This document shows, piece by piece, positions 1-12,208 of a stretch of 64,000 bases of DNA. This DNA comes from AP-15 sp963799085 (GTDB taxonomy: Bacteria; Pseudomonadota; Alphaproteobacteria; ATCC43930; CGMCC-115725), in contig CAWCWA010000009.1 in assembly GCA_963799085.1 (NCBI GenBank), positions 182,055 to 246,054 on the forward strand, in the 5' to 3' direction. Under the pieces are notes generated by a model. That model was given only the letters and a program-made list of their open reading frames with translations, was not told where the DNA came from and searched no databases. The translations under genes were made by a program, and so were the position numbers. Numbering within the stretch: position 1 is the first letter of the stretch; every line of letters starts with the position of its first letter.

Positions 1-1692
1 GTCTGGTTCGATCGCCACCGCATAATCCTCGCCGTCGGTTTGAACCTCGACAGCGACTGCGCCGGCGGCGAACTCGGCGGCCACCGCCGCGGCGACGCCG
101 CCGGGGTTGGGACGGCGCTCGGCTTGCGGCGCCGCGTCGGCCTTGAGCTGGCCTAGAAGGTGGTTCATTCGCGCCACCGCGTCCTCGACGGTCTGCAGCA
201 TGTCTCGCTGGAACTCGGGATTGTCGATATAGCGTTTGGCATTCGATACGATGAGGCCCAGCTGGCTGGCGAGATTTTTGATATCGTGAACGACGAAGGC
301 GAAGCGCTTGCTGTATTCGGTCAGCAACTCGGCATCGCGCAACCCCCGCGTCGAACGTTCTTCGGCGAGATAGCTGGCGGCTTGCCGGCCGGTGGCGCGC
401 AACAGGTCGAAGGCTTCCCAATCGAGCGCGTCGGCATGGTCGGCTCGGTCGAGCACGACAAAGCCGTGGAGCTCCTTGCGGTGACGTAGCGGGACTGCCA
501 GCCATGCGCGCCCGGAGGCGAATGGCCAAGCCTCGGCCATGGCGTCCGCCGCGCGGGTCTGGATCCAGCTGCCGTCGCGAAAGCCGGCGAGGAAAAGGTC
601 GTCGGCGGCTACGACCGTCGGGTTGGGCCGCGCCAACCGCCAAGCCGAGGTCTGACGGTAGCCGATCCCGGGCTGCAGCGACCATAGCGAACCTGCCGGG
701 CTGTCGACGAGCCCGGCGAGCGCCCGGATGATCCGAACCTGCAGCTCCTCGACCTGCTCCGGTTCGGACACCAAATCGATGAATTTCAGCCACTCCACCC
801 GATAATCGTAGCGATGGCTGAAGAAATTGCGCGAAATCAGAAACTTCAGACGCTGGCGTAGGCTGCCGGAGGAGAGCACGGTGCCGAGGACCACGATACT
901 GCCGAGCAGCATTGCCAATTGCAGCACCAGCCCCCAATCGCCGCCGAACCCGCGCAGCAGCATCGCCACGATCGCGACGGCGAGGAGAAAGCAGCCGCTC
1001 GCCAGCAAGGTCGCGGTGTGCAGCACGACCTGGCGGGAGACGTGAATGTCGACCCGCCACTCGCGATTGCGCGCGATCGCCAGCGCCAGGAGTGGCGCCA
1101 TGAACGCCGCCGCGATCGCCCGGCCGGCCGCGAGCCCCGGGTCGACCCGGCCGCGGGTAATGAACGCGTCGGAGAACAAGAACAGCTCGTAGGCGAAAAG
1201 CAGCCCAAGCGCGAGGCAGATCGGCCAGACATGCCAGCGTCGCGCCGGTTCGGTGTTGCGCCACAGATTTTCCGTCGTCAGCAGTCCGAAGACGCCGAAG
1301 CCGACGCGGGCGAGCAGTTGCGACATGTAGATGCCCGACACGTCCGGGCTGGCGGCAAGCACCCAGGCGTCATCGCCGAACGCGGCGAGGCAGAAGACGA
1401 TCGCGCCTATCAGGTAGGCGCGCCCGATCCCTCTACCGTCGCTGGCGCGGGCAGTGATGAGCGCGACGCCGAACAGCAGCCAGGCGGAGAGTTGCAGGCT
1501 GTCGAGCGGCATCTGCACCGCGATTGGCGCGCCGGCCGCGGTGGCGCCGGCCCATACCGCAGAGGCGAAGCAGCACAGGATGATGGCCACACCGTTCCGG
1601 CTGGTTCGGCCGCGCAGTGCTATCAGCCCGATCACCAGAATGAGGGCGACCGCGCAGCCCAGATAAACCGTCTCGGTGACGACGAAGGCCAG
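1..1692 (-). CDS. prsK: PEP-CTERM system sensor histidine kinase PrsK (C-terminus beyond window)
   Basis: Membrane histidine kinase of the PEP-CTERM/exosortase (XrtA) system, expected to phosphorylate the sigma-54 activator PrsR. The gene reads leftward off the window edge; 564 codons are visible and most of the C-terminal ATPase domain lies outside. Residues 1 to about 280 are a series of hydrophobic segments, followed by a soluble GAF-like stretch. The H-box VHDIKN has its His near residue 469, followed by the family-typical QLGLIVSNAKRYIDNPEF helix. The frame is open throughout. No ATG, GTG or TTG lies near the expected start: the first plausible codon after the in-frame stop is CTG at 1692, and GTG at 1635 is the alternative. 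It starts about 10 bp after the upstream sugar transferase, so they probably share an operon. Recognition rests on the H-box region and the neighbour. Confidence 0.87.
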   Translation of the reverse strand, partial: MAFVVTETVYLGCAVALILVIGLIALRGRTSRNGVAIILCCFASAVWAGATAAGAPIAVQMPLDSLQLSAWLLFGVALITARASDGRGIGRAYLIGAIVFCLAAFGDDAWVLAASPDVSGIYMSQLLARVGFGVFGLLTTENLWRNTEPARRWHVWPICLALGLLFAYELFLFSDAFITRGRVDPGLAAGRAIAAAFMAPLLALAIARNREWRVDIHVSRQVVLHTATLLASGCFLLAVAIVAMLLRGFGGDWGLVLQLAMLLGSIVVLGTVLSSGSLRQRLKFLISRNFFSHRYDYRVEWLKFIDLVSEPEQVEELQVRIIRALAGLVDSPAGSLWSLQPGIGYRQTSAWRLARPNPTVVAADDLFLAGFRDGSWIQTRAADAMAEAWPFASGRAWLAVPLRHRKELHGFVVLDRADHADALDWEAFDLLRATGRQAASYLAEERSTRGLRDAELLTEYSKRFAFVVHDIKNLASQLGLIVSNAKRYIDNPEFQRDMLQTVEDAVARMNHLLGQLKADAAPQAERRPNPGGVAAAVAAEFAAGAVAVEVQTDGEDYAVAIEPD

Positions 1693-1702
1693 CTGACCGA
1701 TC

Positions 1703-3119
1703 CTACCTGGCGCCCTGGTGCCAGAAGATCACTCGGGCGGTCTGCAACAGGATAAGGAAATCGAGAAACACACTTTGATTCTTTACATAATAAAGGTCGT
1801 AGGCAAGCTTGCGCCGGGCATCCTCGGTCGAGGCGCCATACGGAAAATTGATCTGCGCCCAACCGGTAATCCCAGGCCGCACCCAATGGCGCTCGTCGTA
1901 ATAGGGGATCTCCTGGCTCAGCTTGGCGACAAAAAATGGTCGTTCCGGGCGCGGCCCGACAAAGCTCATATCGCCGCGCAGCACGTTTAGGATCTGCGCC
2001 AGTTCGTCGATCCGCAGCTTGCGGATGACGGTCCCGATGCGGGTGACGCGCGGGTCGCTTTCGCTGGCCCAGCGCGGGCCGAGGTCGCGCTCGGCATCGA
2101 CCAGCATGCTGCGAAATTTGAGGATCGTGAAGATGCGGCCGTGAAGCCCAACCCGCTCCTGGCGGTAGAGAACGGGTCCGCGGCTGTCGAGCTTGATCAG
2201 ACAGGCGGTGACAAGCAGCAGCGGCAGGGTGAAGATCAGTACGGCGAGGCTGACGGCGATATCGAAGCTGCGCTTGAACACCTCGTTGAGGATGCCGCAG
2301 CGGAACCCGTCCGAATAGAACAGCCAACTCGGGCGCAGCGCTTCGAGATCGACGGTGCGGGTTTCACGTTCCCAGAAATCGAGGAAATCGGTCACCCGGA
2401 TGCCTGAGAGCTTGCAATGCAGCAACTGCTGCACCGGCAGGCCACGGCGATCGTCGGTGGCGACGACGATTTCGCTGGCGCCCAGGCGATAGCCGATCTC
2501 GGCGAGAGCATCGGATCCCGAGGCCGACCAGTCGAGCGACTGGGAGCGGACCGCGGCCGCTTCGCCCGGCATCGCCAGGAACGACAGCGGGACGAAGTGC
2601 TGATTGGCGCCGTGGTCGACAAGCCTTTCGATGCGCGCCGCCTGGCGGCCGTGGCCGAGGACGAGGACGCGCCGCTGCAGCAGCCCCCGGCCGAGCGTCA
2701 TCAGAAAGGTGCCGCGGGTCACCGCGATGCAGCCCAGCCAAATCAGCGTCGCCTTCAGCGGCAGATCGGCAACATTGGCAAGGTCGGCGAGCCCGTCGCG
2801 CCACCAGGCCGCGGCCATGACGCCCGCCGCGAGCAAGATCCCTGAGCACGACGGCAAGCTTGACGATCAGCAGGCGAAAGCTGAGGAAGCTGTCCTGGCG
2901 GTAGAGCCCGACCGAAAGCATCGCGGCGACGGCTGCGACCGACAGCCCGGCGGCGAACTGCGCCGAAAAGCGCGACACCCCGAACACCGAGTTCGAACCG
3001 GCCCCTGCCTGCGACAACATGTGATAAAACGCGCCAGTAATCAACAAAGCGTCGGACGAGACGAGGAGCACGACCGAAACCGGGACAAAATGTCTGAACA
3101 GTCTGAGCTGCATCGCCAA
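1703..3119 (-). CDS. PEP-CTERM-associated sugar transferase (EpsB-like, bacterial sugar transferase family), one frameshift
   Basis: Polyprenyl-phosphate sugar-1-phosphate transferase that starts exopolysaccharide synthesis, of the type found with exosortase (TIGR03013-like). Two frames join near 2840. The upstream frame (from ATG 3119) gives an N-terminal membrane region of about 90 residues. The downstream frame continues with more hydrophobic segments, a nucleotide-binding-like middle part, then the catalytic C-terminal half: a membrane hairpin after KRSFDIAVSL, then LKFRSM, RIDELAQ and GPRPERPFF. The corrected length of about 470 residues suits the family. The break is a 1-2 base indel in the junction CTCAGGGATC; the flanking protein is fully conserved, so a sequencing error is likely. 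It lies immediately upstream of prsK, as in known PEP-CTERM loci. Confidence 0.85.
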
Positions 3120-3266
3120 CTGAGAACTAGTTAACCACTGCGGCGGTTTGCGCCTTGGGCGATGGCTCCGAGTGCGCCTCAGTATATTAGCAGCAAGTCG
3201 CGCAGCCGTCCAGTAGAACTAATCCCGGAACCGTTGCGGCCTTATGACAAAACCACCGAAAACGGG

Positions 3267-4229
3267 TTACCCAGTCGCTGCTTGTTCCGCTCGGCGGGCG
3301 GCCTCCGGCAGAGGCCCGGTGCTGCGCCGCTCGACACCGGCAAGGGTTCGGCGCTCGGCATTGAACAGTCGTCGGATCCAGTCCATCACCGCGCGCACGC
3401 AGGCGGCGCGGCGCAGGTCGCGGTGGACGATGATCCAGTATTCGGCGGCGATTTCAGGTATCGGCGGCGTCAGCCTATCGAGCAACAGGTCGGGGTCGCC
3501 TATAAAGCAGGGGAGCACGCCGCGGCCAGCGCCGGCGCGGATCGCGGCCAATTGCATCGGCATGTTCGAGGCCCGCAAGGCGACCCCGGCGCCTTTGTCG
3601 CGCACCCGTTCCTGCACCCAGCGCGCGGTCGCGTAATGCGCCTGCTCCTCGGTGTAGGTGACCCAGGCCGTCGCCGCCGACCCGGCGCGACGGTAGACGG
3701 CGCAGGCGAAGACGCCGGCCCTGGTGACGTAGAGGTCGCCGCCTTCCGGCGGGTGATGGCGCAAGGCGAGATCGGCCTCCCGGCGCGCCAGGTTGGCGGT
3801 CTGCTGGGTTTCGACGAGTTCGAGAGTGATCCCGGGCGGCAGTGTCACGCCGGCCGCGCCGCCGAGAGAGCGGGCGAGAAAACTCGCAGCCCATTCGCCG
3901 ACCGAGACCCGCACCGTGCCGCTCAGTGCGGGCGAGGCTGCCGCGTGGCGCCGCTCCAGCGCCAGCGCCGCCGCCTCGAGCTGTTCGGCGGCCGGCAGCA
4001 GCGCCTCACCGGCGGCGTTGAGCCGCAGCCCTTCGGGTCGCCTGTCGAACAGCGCGGGCCCGCCGAAAGCCGCCTCGAATGCCGACAGACGGCGCCCGAT
4101 CGTCGGCTGGCTCAAGCCCAATGCGCGACCGGCGGCGCGCAGCGATCCGTGTCGGGCGACGCCGAGAAACACGCGAGCGTCGTCCCAATCGATCGGCGCG
4201 GCGCCATTGATCGCAGCCATGATACTCAT
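3267..4229 (-). CDS. LysR-family transcriptional regulator
   Basis: A 320-residue LysR regulator. The N-terminal winged helix-turn-helix spans about residues 15-75, with GSLRAAGRALGLSQPTIGRR as the recognition region, followed by a substrate-binding domain typical of the family's short acidic-ligand branch. ATG 4229 has no good Shine-Dalgarno; ATG 4220 is an alternative. It is divergent from the fused ABC exporter, with only 96 bp between the starts. That spacer has several copies of a CGTATC-like word, so it may autoregulate and control the exporter. The ligand cannot be told from sequence. Confidence 0.9.
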   Translation of the reverse strand: MSIMAAINGAAPIDWDDARVFLGVARHGSLRAAGRALGLSQPTIGRRLSAFEAAFGGPALFDRRPEGLRLNAAGEALLPAAEQLEAAALALERRHAAASPALSGTVRVSVGEWAASFLARSLGGAAGVTLPPGITLELVETQQTANLARREADLALRHHPPEGGDLYVTRAGVFACAVYRRAGSAATAWVTYTEEQAHYATARWVQERVRDKGAGVALRASNMPMQLAAIRAGAGRGVLPCFIGDPDLLLDRLTPPIPEIAAEYWIIVHRDLRRAACVRAVMDWIRRLFNAERRTLAGVERRSTGPLPEAARRAEQAATG

Positions 4230-4325
4230 TCGTATCAGGGCTACTCGAAATTGTCGATTCCTGATATCGCTGCGTATCGCTATCGTGCGCGCGCGGCGAC
4301 GAACTGCCTGTCGAAAGGGTCGAGC

Positions 4326-7927
<3,602 letters not shown>

Positions 7928-8074
7928 TCCCGGTCGCCTGTAAACTTTTGCGGCGGTTCGCTGTCGGCGCAGGCTGCCGAACGGTTGAGCGGGAGCGAGA
8001 GCTTGTTGGAGACTTATGCTCAGCGGGTTTTCCATGCTCATGACGAGAACCGCTGAGGCCTTAAGGAGAGGATG

Positions 8075-8824
8075 ATGGCGCCCTGGTCGACCGCCGCCCC
8101 CGCCGTAAGCGCCGCGTTCTTGGCATCGCTGGTGGAAGTGGTCGAGGCGTTCACGATCGTGCTTGCTGTTGCGACGTTTCGCGGCTGGCGGCCGGCGATG
8201 CTCGGCACATCGGCCGGGCTGGCGGCGTTGGCCGGCGTCGTCCTGCTGTTGGGGCCGCTCCTCGACCGCGTCCCGCTTCACGCTTTGCAGCTTTCGATCG
8301 GCGTCCTGCTTCTGCTGTTCGGCATGGGGTGGCTCAGAAAGGCGTCCTTGCGGGCGGCCGGCGTAATCCCGCTCCACGACGAGGATGCGATCTTTGCCGC
8401 CGAGGCGGCGGAACTTCGCGAACAAGCGCGCCGGCAGCCGAGGTCTCTCGACTGGCTGGCCGGCCTCGCCGCCTTCAAGGCGGTCGTGCTCGAAGGGCTC
8501 GAAGTCGTGTTTATCGTGATCGCGGTCGGCGCCGGACGCGGGTTGCTGTTGCCGGCTGGCTTCGGCGCGCTCGCCGCCTGCGCGCTGGTCCTGTCGCTCG
8601 GGGTCGTCGCCCACAAACCACTGGCCCGGATCCCGGAGAACACCTTGAAATTCGGCGTCGGCGTCATGCTCTCGGCGTTCGGCGTTTTTTGGACCGGCGA
8701 GGGGTTGGGGCTCGACTGGCCCGGCCACGATTTGGCGCTCCTCCTCTTTGTCGCCCTGTTCCTCGGCGCGGGCGTCGCCGCCACCGCCCTCGCGCGCAAA
8801 CCGACCGTGGAGGCCGCACGATGA
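8075..8824 (+). CDS. COG4280-like integral membrane protein with duplicated ExxE motif
   Basis: A 249-residue protein of about seven hydrophobic helices resembling the uncharacterised COG4280 family. The two halves look related: VEVVEAFTIVLAV near residues 20-32 and LEGLEVVFIVIAV near 139-151 place ExxE pairs (E21/E24, E140/E143) inside membrane helices. This recalls the REGLE motif of FTR1-type iron permeases and the paired acidic motifs of GDT1 cation transporters, so a metal or other cation substrate is a reasonable guess. ATG 8072 is also possible, but Shine-Dalgarno AAGGAG at 8063 is better spaced for 8075. Its stop overlaps the next gene by ATGA, indicating translational coupling. Confidence 0.72.
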   Translation: MAPWSTAAPAVSAAFLASLVEVVEAFTIVLAVATFRGWRPAMLGTSAGLAALAGVVLLLGPLLDRVPLHALQLSIGVLLLLFGMGWLRKASLRAAGVIPLHDEDAIFAAEAAELREQARRQPRSLDWLAGLAAFKAVVLEGLEVVFIVIAVGAGRGLLLPAGFGALAACALVLSLGVVAHKPLARIPENTLKFGVGVMLSAFGVFWTGEGLGLDWPGHDLALLLFVALFLGAGVAATALARKPTVEAAR

Positions 8825-9099
8825 CGATGCTGAAGGAAATCGGCTCCGAACTGATAGCGATGTTTCTTGCCGATGGTCGGATGACGCTCGAGATTCTCGG
8901 GCTGGTCGCCCTTTCGGGGATATTGGTCGGGTTGGCAACTCAGCCGCCGCTGATCGGCGGCGTCATTCTACTGGTAGGCTGCCCCGTTCTGTTGATTAAA
9001 AATGTTTACCGCGCCGCCCGCGCCGATGCGCCCTCCGTCCCGCAAACCTACGCAAACTTGACCGGCGCCCTCAGCGCACGGCGGGGGCCCGGCCGCTGA
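8821..9099 (+). CDS. Small membrane protein coupled to the COG4280-like gene
   Basis: A 92-residue protein with two hydrophobic segments (about 22-41 and 44-60) and a basic C-terminus. Its ATG lies in the ATGA overlap with the preceding stop; ATG 8827 is an alternative. I do not recognise a family. The coupling suggests a subunit or accessory of the COG4280-like protein. The last 29 bases overlap the end of the convergent MFS gene. Confidence 0.6.
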   Translation: MTMLKEIGSELIAMFLADGRMTLEILGLVALSGILVGLATQPPLIGGVILLVGCPVLLIKNVYRAARADAPSVPQTYANLTGALSARRGPGR

Positions 9100-10477
9100 C
9101 CTCGGCCCCGGCGTCGGGCGACATCTTGAGAAAGAACGGCACCGACGTCAGCGAGATCATCGCCACCCCGACAAAGGCCGGATAGAAGTCGCCGGCGGCC
9201 AGCGCCGTGCCGCCGCGCATCGCCAGGACCAGCTGAAGCAGCAGCGCCCCGGTGGCGACGCCGACGGTTTGCGACAGCTGCTGCGCCATGCTGGTCAGGC
9301 TGGTCGCCCGGCTCAGCATCGCCGGGGGCACATCCGCATAGCTCAAGGTATTGATGCTGGTCATCTGCAACGATCGAAAGAAGCCGCCCGCCAACAGCGC
9401 CACGAAGATCACGAAATGCGGCGTGTCCGGGCGGAACAAGCTGTAGCCGAACAGAAACAGCGCGCTGATGACCGCATCGCCGACCAGCACTATTCGGAAA
9501 CCCAGGGTGCGGATGATCCGGGCGGCGGTCATCTTCATCGTCATGGCGCCGGCGGCGCTGGCGAAGGTCAACAGACCCGACGACAGCGGATCGAGCCCGA
9601 ACCCGACCTGCAACATCAGCGGCAGCAGAAAGGGCAATGCCCCCAGCCCCATGCGGAACAGGAAGCCGCCCGTGGTCGCCGCGGCATAGGTCGGGATCTT
9701 CAGCAGAGCGAGGTCGATGATCGGATATGCCGCGCGATAAGCATGGCGGACGTAGAACAGCACGCAGACAGCGCCAATCGCAAGCAAACCGGCCACGGCG
9801 GCGGCCGGCAATGCGCCTCTCCCGACATTCTCGAAACCGAACGCCAATGTCGCCAGCCCGACGCCGGTCAGCGCAAAGCCGCGCAGATCGAATGGGCGAC
9901 GGCCGGTTTCCTTCAAATCACTGACCAGCAGATTGACGAGAACGATGCCGAGAATGCCGATCGGGATGTTGATGAAAAAGATCCAGCGCCAGGACCAGTA
10001 GGTCACGATAAAGCCGCCCAACGGCGGCCCCATTACCGGCCCGATCAAGGCCGGCACGCTGACATAGGACATCGCCCGGACGAGATCGGATTTGGCCACG
10101 GTTCTGAGCAATACCAGCCGGCCGACCGGGACCATCAGCGCCCCGCCCATGCCCTGGACGATGCGCGAGGCGACCAAAGCCGCCAGGGAGTCGGAAATGC
10201 CGCAGCCGATCGAGCCCAGCGTGAAAACGACGATCGCCAAGCTGAAGACGCGCCGCGCGCCGAACCGGTCTGCGGTCCAGCCGCTGATCGGGATGAAGAC
10301 GGCAAGGCTCAACAGATAACAGGTGATCGCCACATTGAGGCGCAGCGGGCTCTCGTCGAGCGATCTCGCAATCGTCGGTAACGCCGTGGCGATGATCGTC
10401 GAATCGAGGTTTTGCATGAACATCGCGCAGGCGACGACGAGCGGCACCAGCGCTTGGCGCGACAGGGTCAGGCGCAT
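9071..10477 (-). CDS. MFS transporter, DHA2-type drug:H+ antiporter
   Basis: A 468-residue major facilitator exporter of the 14-helix DHA2 group. The first helix carries the DHA2 signature region QNLDSTIIATALPTIA, followed by the A-motif GWTADRFGARRVF and the C-motif-like PALIGPVMGPPLGGFI. ATG 10477 was chosen because the transmembrane domain begins a few residues later; the upstream extension is Arg-rich and unlike the family. It is divergent from the lipoprotein gene at 10629. Substrate unknown; no adjacent regulator. Confidence 0.88.
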   Translation of the reverse strand: MRLTLSRQALVPLVVACAMFMQNLDSTIIATALPTIARSLDESPLRLNVAITCYLLSLAVFIPISGWTADRFGARRVFSLAIVVFTLGSIGCGISDSLAALVASRIVQGMGGALMVPVGRLVLLRTVAKSDLVRAMSYVSVPALIGPVMGPPLGGFIVTYWSWRWIFFINIPIGILGIVLVNLLVSDLKETGRRPFDLRGFALTGVGLATLAFGFENVGRGALPAAAVAGLLAIGAVCVLFYVRHAYRAAYPIIDLALLKIPTYAAATTGGFLFRMGLGALPFLLPLMLQVGFGLDPLSSGLLTFASAAGAMTMKMTAARIIRTLGFRIVLVGDAVISALFLFGYSLFRPDTPHFVIFVALLAGGFFRSLQMTSINTLSYADVPPAMLSRATSLTSMAQQLSQTVGVATGALLLQLVLAMRGGTALAAGDFYPAFVGVAMISLTSVPFFLKMSPDAGAEVSGRAPAVR

Positions 10478-10628
10478 GCCCGTCTCGCACGCATACCGGG
10501 AGGCCTCCAGGCGGTGGCCCGCTGCGGCCGCGTATCGATCGCCGGCGAAGATGGAAGGCGCTGCTGCACGGGCTCTAGGATATCCTGTAATGCGAATGCA
10601 GAAAAAGTGCGCTCTCGGCAGGGGAACG

Positions 10629-10898
10629 GTGCGCAAAGCGAAGGACCGCCGAACGTGCGTCGCGGCGATGCTCGCTCTTGTTCTGGCGAGCCTCGCGGGC
10701 TGCGACGCCTTGCAGGTCATCGAACGCTCGCCGACGGCGGTCACGGTTCGCTATGACGGCCTTGTCAACGGCCTCGACGAGGCGACCGGACTGGCGCAGA
10801 AGGCCTGCGCCGCCAGTGGCAAAAAGGCGCGGCTGCGCAAGGTCTATTTCGAGGGCCTCGGCATGGGCGAACGCTACGCCCATTTCGACTGCACCTGA
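10629..10898 (+). CDS. Small putative lipoprotein
   Basis: An 89-residue protein with a lipoprotein signal: basic n-region (RKAKDRR), hydrophobic core and lipobox LAGC, leaving a mature protein of about 63 residues after the Cys. The GTG start at 10629 is preceded by AGGGGA and puts the basic n-region at the very N-terminus; ATG 10590 or 10596 would add about 12 residues. The mature part has two further Cys (KACAAS and the terminal FDCT) that could pair. Family not recognised; periplasmic outer- or inner-membrane anchoring is inferred. Confidence 0.65.
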   Translation: MRKAKDRRTCVAAMLALVLASLAGCDALQVIERSPTAVTVRYDGLVNGLDEATGLAQKACAASGKKARLRKVYFEGLGMGERYAHFDCT

Positions 10899-10963
10899 GA
10901 AATCTTTTCGCGAGTTTCGATGCGCCTGATGCGGCCAGGGGTTAGAGACGACCCATTCGCGTT

Positions 10964-11070
10964 GCGGCAACGCTAAAATTGCCATAATCGGATTGTATCG
11001 TGCGATAACGAGCTTCCCGAGGGTGAGACCTTTTGCTGTAAATTCGCTGCAAATAACAGCAAAAACAGCG
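10964..11070 (+). repeat. Dispersed intergenic repeat, copy A
   Basis: About 107 bp that recurs near 14976, 23051 (inverted) and 62943. It has two conserved ends. The left end contains GGCAA, eight bases, TTGCC, then ATAATCG. The right end contains TTTGCTGT, about 16 bases, ACAGCAAA, then AACAGC. The middle (about 45 bp) is less conserved but keeps GTGCGATAA and CCGAGGGTG in copies A and B. Both ends are imperfect inverted repeats, so the element could fold as two hairpins. It lies between the lipoprotein gene and the PEP-CTERM gene. Confidence 0.75.
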
Positions 11071-11160
11071 GGGCCAACCCCGGTCGCACTGAGGCGCGGG
11101 GATCGAGCGCCGCTGTTAACCAAGGCGGCCAAACGGCGAGCATGTAAGCAGCACCCCGAT

Positions 11161-11179
11161 GTGTCGGGGATTTTGACAC
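11161..11179. promoter_or_regulatory. Candidate activator (PrsR-type) binding site
   Basis: A perfect inverted repeat GTGTC-N9-GACAC centred at about 11170. It lies about 63 bp upstream of the sigma-54 -24 element and near -88 from the expected transcription start, the usual distance for a bacterial enhancer-binding protein. Assignment to PrsR is inference from the gene family. Confidence 0.45.
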
Positions 11180-11231
11180 TTTCCCTCTAAAGCAATTTAT
11201 CAGGGATATTAAGATCAGTCGCTTAAGGGAA

Positions 11232-11247
11232 TGGCACGTGATTTGCT
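11232..11247 (+). promoter_or_regulatory. Sigma-54 (-24/-12) promoter of the PEP-CTERM gene
   Basis: The sequence TGGCACG-TGAT-TTGCT matches the RpoN consensus TGGCACG-N4-TTGCW at every fixed position, with the invariant GG at 11233-11234 and GC at 11245-11246. Predicted transcription start near 11258, leaving a leader of about 26 nt before the ATG at 11284 that contains the Shine-Dalgarno GGAG. It is intergenic and correctly oriented. Confidence 0.85.
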
Positions 11248-11283
11248 CGGTAAAGTAGCGAAACCCCTTTGGAGACAGACATT

Positions 11284-11925
11284 ATGGTGAAGAACTTCAC
11301 GCCAATACTCGGCGCGGCGGTCGGCCTCGCGATTATGGTCGGCGTCAGCGGTCAGGCGTCGGCCACGGCGGCTACGTGCTCGGGCATCTACCATGGCCTC
11401 GGCACTGGCGCCGAGGCAAACGGCACAAAGACCTTGCCCGGGACCGACGTCGGAACCGTCCTGGCGGGATGCCAGATTGGCGACCTCGCCACGAACAATG
11501 TCAGCAATACCGGCGTTTTTGTCAGCCCCTCCGCCACCCCGTCGATTTTCCAATTCGAGTGGGGCGGTGGGAATCTGAAGATCGAAGAGGCGCTCGGCAA
11601 TAACGGAACCCTGACGGGCGGCGTCGATGTCGAGTTGGGGCTCGCCGCAAACACACTGAACGCCACCGGGTCTCTGGCGAGCTACATCGCCTCGATCAAT
11701 TTTTCGGCGCCATTTGTGTTCGGTGCGCTCAAGACTTTATACGACGGCAGTCTCGCGGCCGGTAGCTACGTCATCGACACCTACTCCGGTACAGTCGCCG
11801 ACGATCCGACGTACCAGGTGAACTTTACCCTGCGCGCCGCCGTTCCAGAACCGGCCTCGCTTGCGATCTTGGGGACCGCTCTCATGGGCTTAGGCGCAAT
11901 CCGCCGTCGCCGCAAAGCCGCATAA
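11284..11925 (+). CDS. PEP-CTERM sorting domain-containing exported protein
   Basis: A 213-residue exported protein and likely exosortase substrate. It starts with a Sec signal peptide (about residues 1-28, ending near ASA) and ends with the PEP-CTERM tripartite signal: VPEPAS at 187-192, a hydrophobic helix, then RRRRKAA at the very end. The mature part is rich in Gly, Ser, Thr and Asn, as in matrix or surface proteins processed during exopolysaccharide export. ATG 11284 was chosen for its GGAG spacing; an upstream in-frame start at 11269 would add five residues before the signal. A consensus sigma-54 promoter precedes it. Its function beyond sorting is unknown. Confidence 0.92.
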   Translation: MVKNFTPILGAAVGLAIMVGVSGQASATAATCSGIYHGLGTGAEANGTKTLPGTDVGTVLAGCQIGDLATNNVSNTGVFVSPSATPSIFQFEWGGGNLKIEEALGNNGTLTGGVDVELGLAANTLNATGSLASYIASINFSAPFVFGALKTLYDGSLAAGSYVIDTYSGTVADDPTYQVNFTLRAAVPEPASLAILGTALMGLGAIRRRRKAA

Positions 11926-12208
11926 GGGAAACTGACGGCCCCGGCCCGCCGCGCTTTCGCATCTCTGGGGCCTCCGGATTCGCGCCAGGTCCTGCCGCTG
12001 CGCCATACGAGCGTGCGCGCCGGCCGGGTGCTGTCGCAGCCCGAAAGCGACGCGCTATCGCCGACCCATCAAGCGCACATCCGCCCGGGTTTCGGATGCG
12101 GATGGCGAGCCGAACTTCCCCGGCGGCGAGTCCAACGCCCGCTCGGCGCCGATACCCACCGTTCGCAGAACCGGGTCGCAACCGCGGTAGTCGACCGGAA
12201 ACGGACCC

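Noticed and set aside
11937..11972. GC-rich inverted repeat GGCCCC...GGGGCC after the PEP-CTERM gene as a terminator
   Set aside because: Short stem, large loop and no following T-run, so not convincing.
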